A DNA stretch of 20,513 nt from an uncultured Pseudomonadales bacterium (GTDB lineage: Bacteria > Pseudomonadota > Gammaproteobacteria > Pseudomonadales > IMCC2047): contig CAMYKE010000042.1 in NCBI GenBank assembly GCA_947258895.1, forward strand, positions 1 through 20,513. The letters are read 5' to 3'. The position numbers were made by a program, and so were the translations under genes. The notes beneath the pieces are model-generated. The model saw only the letters and a list, made by a program, of their open reading frames with translations. It had not been told where the DNA came from and made no database searches. Below are positions 15,587 to 20,513 of this stretch, piece after piece; within the stretch, counting starts at the first letter, position 1, and each line of letters starts with the position of its first letter.

Positions 15587-15672
15587 CACGTGCCGACACC
15601 CGCGCCAGCGGAGCCCTGGCCAGTGTATTGTTGCTGTGGCGGGCATCGAACCGAACCCTCAGGAGGATTGAG

Positions 15673-15822
15673 ATGCATCGTAAACTGAATCTGCCCACCA
15701 GGACCTGCCTGTGTTGCGGCAGGCCTTTTGCCTGGCGCAAGCGCTGGCGACGCGACTGGGACCAGGTCAAGTACTGCTCACAGCGCTGCAGGCGGCGGCG
15801 CGGTGTGGCAGGGCAGGTGTGA
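15673..15822 (+). CDS. DUF2256 small zinc-ribbon-like protein
   Basis: A 49-residue basic protein from ATG 15673, chosen because AGGAGG (15661-15666) is spaced 6 nt before it. The longer frame upstream is not supported. It shows [19 protein letters not shown] and VKYCSQRCR, with C12-x2-C15 and C35-x3-C39 as likely zinc ligands. DUF2256 proteins are regularly found beside photolyase/cryptochrome genes; their job is not established to my knowledge. The stop codon is 1 nt before the next ATG, so it is translationally linked to the FeS photolyase gene. Confidence 0.92.
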   Translation: MHRKLNLPTRTCLCCGRPFAWRKRWRRDWDQVKYCSQRCRRRRGVAGQV

Positions 15823-15823
15823 C

Positions 15824-17374
15824 ATGAGTTCCCGGACCCTGCGCCTGCTGCTGGGAGACCAGTTAAATCGCCAGCACAGCTGGTTCGACGCGACGGATGA
15901 GCAGGTAGTCTACCTGCTCGCCGAGCTCAAACAGGAAACCGAATACGCCACGCATCACGTGCAGAAGCTGTGTGCATTCTTTAGCGCGATGCAAAGTTTC
16001 GCGACTGAACTCGAAGCCGACGGGCACGACGTGCTGCACCTCACGCTGGATGAGACGGTCGCCCATGACGGCCTGGAGGCGTTGCTCCAGCATCTTTGTG
16101 GCGAACACTCGATAACCCGCTTCGAGTACCAGCGACCCGACGAATACCGCCTGCTTGAGCAACTGCGCGGCCTGCGCCTGGGTTCCGGCGTCACGAGTGA
16201 AGAGGCCGACAGCGAACATTTCCTGCTGCCGTTCACGGAGATCGAGCAGCAGTTCGCGTCCGGTAAGCACAAAAAGATGGAGTTTTTTTACCGCAAGATG
16301 CGACAACGCTTCGATATATTGATGGAAGATGGCGAGCCCTATGGGGGCAAATGGAATTACGATACGGAAAATCGCCGGAAACTGCAGGCGGACGACCTGC
16401 GGGACATTCCCGCGCCGCTGCTGTTTAGTAACGATGTCAGCGAGATTCTGCAGCGCCTGGATCGCCACGAGGTGAAGTACATTGGAGCGCGGCAGGAGAA
16501 GCTGCCCTGGCCGGTTACTCGCACCCAGGCGCTCGAACTGCTGGAGTATTTTTGTGCAGTTTGCCTGCCAAATTTCGGCCGTTTCCAGGATGCCATGACC
16601 TGCCAGAGCGAGCATCAGTGGAGCCTGTACCACTCGCGCATCGCATTCGCCCTCAACAGCAAAATGCTAAATCCGCTGGAGGTCATCGAGCGGGCACTCG
16701 AAGCGTTCCACGAGGCGGACGAAACCATCAATATCGCCCAGGCGGAAGGATTTGTTCGGCAGATACTGGGCTGGCGAGAATACATTCGCGGCATGTACTG
16801 GGCGAATATGCCCGATTACAGGGAGCTCAACAGCCTGGACGCCGCCCGAGCTTTACCTGACTTCTTCTGGACCGGCGAGACCGAAATGAAATGCCTGCAA
16901 AAAGCTATCGACCAGTCGCTGGCGCATGCCTACGCCCACCATATCCAGCGCCTGATGATTACCGGCAACTTCTGCTTGCTGGCGGGTATCGATCCCGACC
17001 AGGTTGATGCGTGGTACCTGGGTATCTATATCGACGCCATTGAATGGGTGGAAATGCCCAATACGCGGGGCATGAGTCAGTTTGCAGACGGCGGCCTGGT
17101 TGCCACCAAGCCCTATGCTGCGAGCGGCAACTATGTAAACAAGATGAGCGATTACTGCAAAGAGTGTCACTACGACGTCAAGGAAAAGGAATCCGCACAG
17201 GCCTGCCCGCTCAACTCGCTGTACTGGCACTTTATGGACCGCCACCGCGACCGGCTTGCCGACAACCCCCGAATCGGCATGCTGTATAAAAACTGGGATC
17301 GGCAATCGAAACAATCCCGCGATGCCGTGCTGGCTCGAGCTGAGCACAATCTTGTGAATATCGAAAATCTCTGA
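15824..17374 (+). CDS. phrB: Deoxyribodipyrimidine photolyase-related protein, FeS-type bacterial (6-4) photolyase/cryptochrome
   Basis: A 516-residue protein, normal for the family (PF04244 N-terminal part). It begins RTLRLLLGDQLN, with KMEFFYRKMRQRFDILM and GGKWNYDTENR in the first half, and GWREYIRGMYW, HIQRLMITGNFCLLAGI and IEWVEMPNTRGMSQFADGG in the FAD/FeS half. C357, C445, C448 and C461 match, with a constant offset of seven, the four [4Fe-4S] ligands of Agrobacterium PhrB (C350, C438, C441, C454). Members bind FAD and repair (6-4) photoproducts or act as light receptors. The gene follows DUF2256 by 1 nt. Unlike its DASH neighbour it is intact, so this locus may rely on it alone for photorepair. 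Confidence 0.93.
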   Translation: MSSRTLRLLLGDQLNRQHSWFDATDEQVVYLLAELKQETEYATHHVQKLCAFFSAMQSFATELEADGHDVLHLTLDETVAHDGLEALLQHLCGEHSITRFEYQRPDEYRLLEQLRGLRLGSGVTSEEADSEHFLLPFTEIEQQFASGKHKKMEFFYRKMRQRFDILMEDGEPYGGKWNYDTENRRKLQADDLRDIPAPLLFSNDVSEILQRLDRHEVKYIGARQEKLPWPVTRTQALELLEYFCAVCLPNFGRFQDAMTCQSEHQWSLYHSRIAFALNSKMLNPLEVIERALEAFHEADETINIAQAEGFVRQILGWREYIRGMYWANMPDYRELNSLDAARALPDFFWTGETEMKCLQKAIDQSLAHAYAHHIQRLMITGNFCLLAGIDPDQVDAWYLGIYIDAIEWVEMPNTRGMSQFADGGLVATKPYAASGNYVNKMSDYCKECHYDVKEKESAQACPLNSLYWHFMDRHRDRLADNPRIGMLYKNWDRQSKQSRDAVLARAEHNLVNIENL

Positions 17375-17467
17375 GTATCGAAAACAGGGAGGGTCACGGA
17401 AAGCATGGAGCGCCACTTCACGGGGGCCGGTAGCGCGCCCCGGGATAACCCGCCTCTGCCGCTACAT

Positions 17468-17480
17468 GATAGAATCTATC
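17468..17480. promoter_or_regulatory. 13-nt perfect palindrome upstream of the acetyltransferase gene
   Basis: GATAGA-A-TCTATC, 79 nt before the acetyltransferase start. It overlaps a -10-like TAGAAT. Could be an operator of unknown regulator. Confidence 0.3.
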
Positions 17481-17559
17481 GAGCCGCACGGGCAGGCGCT
17501 GCAACGCTGGCGCTACCTCACGCGACTGCGGCCCTGCTCCCAACTCGAGGCGACCATTC

Positions 17560-18108
17560 ATGACCGAAAAAGAAAAAATGCTGGCGGGCCTGCCCTACGA
17601 TGCGTGGGATCCGGAGCTGCACGAAGACCGGATGCGTGCCAAATCGATGTGCCATCGGTTCAATATGGCAGACCCAACCGACCTCGCGGGGCGCATGGCG
17701 ATCCTGGCGGGGCTGCTGTCTATCAAGGACAAGGCCCATATAGAACCCGTTTTTTTCTGCGATTACGGATACAACATTGTCCTGGGCAGCAATTTCTATG
17801 CAAACCATAACCTTACCATCGTCGACGTGTGCGAGGTGACAATCGGCGATAACGTAATGTTTGGGCCCCAGGTCATGATCTCCACGGCTACCCATCCTAT
17901 CGATGCCCGGGAGCGGCGTAAAACAGAATATGGCGAGCCAATCACCATTGGTAACGATGTCTGGCTGGGCGGTTGTGTTTCGGTCCTGCCGGGCGTTAGC
18001 ATCGGCGACAACTGTGTAATCGGGGCGGGCAGCGTGGTTAACAGAGACATACCCGCAAACACCGTGGCGGTCGGTAACCCCTGCAGGGTTAAAAAAGCGG
18101 TGTCGTGA
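17560..18108 (+). CDS. maa: Maltose/galactoside O-acetyltransferase-like protein (left-handed beta-helix)
   Basis: A 182-residue protein, standard length for the Maa/NodL/LacA group. It has the N-terminal Maa cap (MTEKEKMLAGLPYDAWDPEL), then hexapeptide repeats (IGDNVMFGPQVMI, IGNDVWLGGCVSVLPGVSIG, CVIGAGSVV) and the catalytic His H112 in STATHPID. It transfers acetyl from acetyl-CoA to sugar hydroxyls in the cytoplasm. It follows the photolyase gene after 185 nt, so it may start its own transcript. No clear link to the photolyase function; sugar detoxification is the usual suggestion for this group. Confidence 0.9.
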   Translation: MTEKEKMLAGLPYDAWDPELHEDRMRAKSMCHRFNMADPTDLAGRMAILAGLLSIKDKAHIEPVFFCDYGYNIVLGSNFYANHNLTIVDVCEVTIGDNVMFGPQVMISTATHPIDARERRKTEYGEPITIGNDVWLGGCVSVLPGVSIGDNCVIGAGSVVNRDIPANTVAVGNPCRVKKAVS

Positions 18109-18164
18109 TCCGGGGTGACGCTGTCGCGGGTCAAACGGGAAATATTGGAAACGAGGTATGAGCT

Positions 18165-18998
18165 ATGGCAACACGCACGGTACTAAGGCTGCTCAATAGC
18201 GAACCAACCCGCGATGGCGACGGGGTAAGGATCCGCCGCATCGCTGCCTTTGCAAACCCCGTAGTGCTCGATCCGTTTTTGCTGCTGGATGAAATCGCCT
18301 CCGATGACGCCGCTGACTATATCGGCGGCTTCCCGTCGCATCCGCATCGCGGTTTTGAAACGGTAACCTATATGCTCGAAGGGGCCATGCTCCATAAAGA
18401 TCATCTGGGTAATGAAGGTCATTTGCGAGCAGGAGGCGTGCAGTGGATGACCGCGGGCAAGGGGGTTATTCATTCCGAGATGCCGGAGCAGGATGCAGGG
18501 CGTTTGCATGGCTTCCAGGTGTGGGTGAACCTGCCCGCCAAGGACAAAATGCAGCCCGCCCGCTACCAGGAGTTCGAGCCCGGGCAGATCCCGGAAGTGG
18601 CGCTGGAAGCCGGTGGTCTGGTGCGCGTGATTGCGGGTCGGTTTCGCGACACCGAGGGGCCGGTGACGAAGGTTGCTACCGAGCCCTCGTATTTTGACGT
18701 GCGCCTTGCTGCAAACACCGGTGTTGACCTGCCTGCCATTGCGGGCCATAACAGCATCGTTTACGTATACCGGGGCAGCGTAACGATAGCAGGGCAGCCG
18801 GTGCGAAGAGGACAGCTCGCACAATTGACGGATGGCGAGCAGGTCAGCATGGTCGCGACCGAGGCTGCGGGACTGCTGTTCCTGAGCGCCGCGCCGATCA
18901 GGGAGCCCGTCGCCAGCTACGGACCGTTCGTGATGAATACCCGCGAAGAGATCGAGCAGGCGCTCAGCGACTTTCGCGATGGCGTGTTAACCGATTAG
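18165..18998 (+). CDS. Pirin family protein
   Basis: A 277-residue bicupin. Metal ligands H59 and H61 in FPSHPHRGFET and H103 and E105 in GVIHSEMP match pirin. DPFLLLDEI near 36-44 and the C-terminal PFVMNTREEIEQALSDF are also typical. GAGG is spaced 8 nt before the ATG; an ATG 7 nt upstream is out of frame. Bacterial pirins act as quercetin 2,3-dioxygenases or bind metabolic enzymes. The role here is unknown. The gene ends with TAG and converges on the carbonic anhydrase gene after 98 nt. Confidence 0.93.
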   Translation: MATRTVLRLLNSEPTRDGDGVRIRRIAAFANPVVLDPFLLLDEIASDDAADYIGGFPSHPHRGFETVTYMLEGAMLHKDHLGNEGHLRAGGVQWMTAGKGVIHSEMPEQDAGRLHGFQVWVNLPAKDKMQPARYQEFEPGQIPEVALEAGGLVRVIAGRFRDTEGPVTKVATEPSYFDVRLAANTGVDLPAIAGHNSIVYVYRGSVTIAGQPVRRGQLAQLTDGEQVSMVATEAAGLLFLSAAPIREPVASYGPFVMNTREEIEQALSDFRDGVLTD

Positions 18999-19096
18999 GC
19001 AGATTAAACGAACCCGGGCGGGTCTCCGCTGCTGGAGGCATTGCGCCAGGCCGGACAGGCCGGCTGGTTTGGCCAGGAATAGCGCCGGCTGGGGGA

Positions 19097-19711
19097 TTAC
19101 CCCTGTGCGACCGGCCGGTGTCCCGCGACGCAGGTCTCCAGATCCTTGAGGATGCCGTCGTTAATACCGTAGATCCAGCCATGCACCGACAGGTCCGCGC
19201 CTCGCTTCCATGCCTGCTGCACGATCGTGGTATTGCAGACATTCGCTACCTGCTCCCTGACATTGAGTTCGCACAACAAGTCCACCCTTTCTGCTTCTCC
19301 CAGGCCGGTGAATTCGTCGGCGTGGAAACGATAAACGTCCTTGATATGACGCAGCCAGTTATCGATCAGGCCATAGTCATGCTCGTCCATTGCCGCCTTG
19401 ATGCCCCCGCAGCCATAGTGGCCACACAGGATAATGTGCTTTACCTTGAGTACTTCTACGGCGAACTCGATTACCGAGAGGCAGTTGAGGTCGGTATGCA
19501 CGACCACGTTGGCAATATTACGGTGGACAAACACCTCGCCGGGCGGTAAGTCGACGATGACATTGGCCGGTACCCGGCTATCCGAGCAGCCAATCCACAG
19601 ATAATCCGGCGCCTGCTGCTTCGATAGCCTGGTGAAAAACTCTGGATCCTGTTCCTTCATCGAGTTCGCCCATTCGGCATTCTTTGCAATCAGTTTATCT
19701 AGTGGTTTCAC
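19097..19711 (-). CDS. can: Beta-carbonic anhydrase
   Basis: A 204-residue protein with GTG start (19711-19709), supported by GGGGG 6 nt upstream. Zinc ligands C42, D44 (GCSDSRVPAN), H98 and C101 (CGHYGCGG) have the same numbering as E. coli Can. It interconverts CO2 and bicarbonate in the cytoplasm, supplying bicarbonate for carboxylations. The N-terminus MKPLDKLIAKNAEWANSM is typical of the proteobacterial Can type. It faces the pirin gene convergently and lies downstream of the amine oxidase gene with a 165-nt gap. Confidence 0.95.
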   Translation of the reverse strand: MKPLDKLIAKNAEWANSMKEQDPEFFTRLSKQQAPDYLWIGCSDSRVPANVIVDLPPGEVFVHRNIANVVVHTDLNCLSVIEFAVEVLKVKHIILCGHYGCGGIKAAMDEHDYGLIDNWLRHIKDVYRFHADEFTGLGEAERVDLLCELNVREQVANVCNTTIVQQAWKRGADLSVHGWIYGINDGILKDLETCVAGHRPVAQG

Positions 19712-19876
19712 GATAGACCCCCGTTTTTTGTTATGTGCGGCGCGCCACCAGCGCTGGAGGAAAGTCTACACCAAACATGGCCATATTACTCCCCGGAAAC
19801 TTCACAGCAGGAAGCGGTATGCAACTCGGTAGCATTGGGTCTGCGCGACTGCCAGGCGGCGGTGTACGACGCGGAA

Positions 19877-20513
19877 TCAGCCGGCGGCTTGACCCGGGCC
19901 CCCCGGGGGGCGGTGCCGCTGCAGTAGCTCCTGCGCCGCCCGCTCGCCGGACTCCAAGGCGCCCTCGATACCCTGGAAAGCAAGCGAGGTGTGCTCGCCG
20001 GCGAAATGAATGCGACCATGCGGTCGCGCCAGCACCCTCGCGTACCGGGATATTTCCCCCGGGCGCCAGGTCAGGTACGCGCCGCCGCTAAAGGGTTCCT
20101 GCTGCCAGGATACCATTCGTGCAATCCGGACACCTTCGTCGCTGCCGTACAGTCGCTGCAGCTCGCTGCGAATAAACCGCTCCGTCTCGGCCGGTGAGCC
20201 GCTATCGAAGCGGTCCGCGCCGTCGCCGTTCGCCCACACCACGAGGTTGCGGATATCTTCCTGCCGACGCAAATCGAGCGCCATGACGCGCTCCAGCGGC
20301 CCGTCCGTCCAGAGGTTTGGAGTGAGGTCACGCCGCTGCCAGAAGGGTTGATCGGCCAGCAGGTGGGCTTGGAAGATTTTGTGGTAGGTCAGCTCCTGCA
20401 CGGCCTCCTGCTGCAGTCCTTCGAGCGCCGGCCGCATCGGGATACGGCGCAGCGCGGGCAACGGTAGCGTCGAGAGCAGGAAGCGACCACTATACGCCGT
20501 GCCATCGGCGCAA
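19877..20513 (-). CDS. Flavin monoamine oxidase family protein (partial, C-terminal part)
   Basis: The frame is open from the window edge to TGA 19879-19877, giving about 211 residues of the C-terminal part; the start is outside. It shows the amine-oxidase strand YSGRFLLSTLPLPALRRI, a central PFSGGAYLTWRPGEI and the FAD-binding end HFAGEHTSLAFQGIEGALESG (PF01593). Such enzymes oxidise primary or secondary amines with FAD. Without the N-terminal half I cannot say which amine, or whether a Tat signal is present. Confidence 0.9.
   Translation of the reverse strand, partial: CADGTAYSGRFLLSTLPLPALRRIPMRPALEGLQQEAVQELTYHKIFQAHLLADQPFWQRRDLTPNLWTDGPLERVMALDLRRQEDIRNLVVWANGDGADRFDSGSPAETERFIRSELQRLYGSDEGVRIARMVSWQQEPFSGGAYLTWRPGEISRYARVLARPHGRIHFAGEHTSLAFQGIEGALESGERAAQELLQRHRPPGGPGQAAG

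Noticed and set aside
17466..17810. 114-codon plus-strand frame overlapping the acetyltransferase start
   Set aside because: Most of it lies in another frame of the acetyltransferase gene and lacks homology and a ribosome-binding site.
18999..19096. Intrinsic terminator between pirin and carbonic anhydrase
   Set aside because: A GCCGG/CCGGC stem is present but short and has no T-run; I could not support a terminator.

Overview
The window reads as a chromosomal segment of a ubiquinone-making, probably marine, gammaproteobacterium. The basis is moderate-to-high GC, UbiG and Coq7 domains, a high-potential iron-sulfur protein, a DASH cryptochrome/photolyase cassette with DUF2256, Tat-exported sugar oxidoreductases and a REP-associated tyrosine transposase (RAYT). 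I cannot name the genus from sequence alone. I see no tRNA, rRNA or CRISPR array.

Left third (1-7624, all minus strand): a sugar-catabolic cluster of the 3-keto-glycoside type. In transcription order it has a Tat-exported TIM-barrel isomerase-like protein, a GMC oxidoreductase with a Cys motif like that of [3Fe-4S] FAD sugar dehydrogenases, its Tat-bearing small subunit (gluconate 2-dehydrogenase subunit 3 family), a DUF1080/3-keto-glycoside hydrolase split by a frameshift, an MFS permease, a Gfo/Idh/MocA oxidoreductase, and a second TIM-barrel protein cut by the window edge. The signal peptides suggest oxidation and cleavage in the periplasm, import by the MFS protein, and reduction or isomerisation in the cytoplasm.

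Middle (7705-10569): a compact RAYT gene bounded by a perfect 20-bp inverted repeat, then a long-form glyceraldehyde-3-phosphate dehydrogenase (486 aa) with an N-terminal extension of about 130 residues, convergent with a small DUF3081-like protein.

Right-middle (10705-18998): two divergent units around a MerR-type regulator. Leftward run a 72-aa exported peptide, a 53-aa membrane peptide, a Tat-exported HiPIP, and a remarkable fusion of UbiG methyltransferase with Coq7 di-iron hydroxylase, whose UbiG part carries a frameshift. Rightward run the MerR regulator, a DASH-type cryptochrome/photolyase interrupted by one in-frame TAG, DUF2256, an FeS-type (6-4) photolyase-like protein, a maltose O-acetyltransferase-like protein and a pirin. 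The divergent intergenic region has two palindromes that look like operators. The layout suggests a light- or photo-oxidative-stress regulon that includes quinone biosynthesis and a periplasmic electron carrier; the regulatory link is an inference.

Right end (19097-20513, minus): a beta-carbonic anhydrase and the C-terminal part of a flavin amine oxidase that runs off the window.

Three genes (DUF1080, ubiG-coq7, DASH photolyase) are each broken by what looks like one small lesion while the rest of the frame is well preserved. This means either recent decay or residual sequence error, and it affects how the window should be read.
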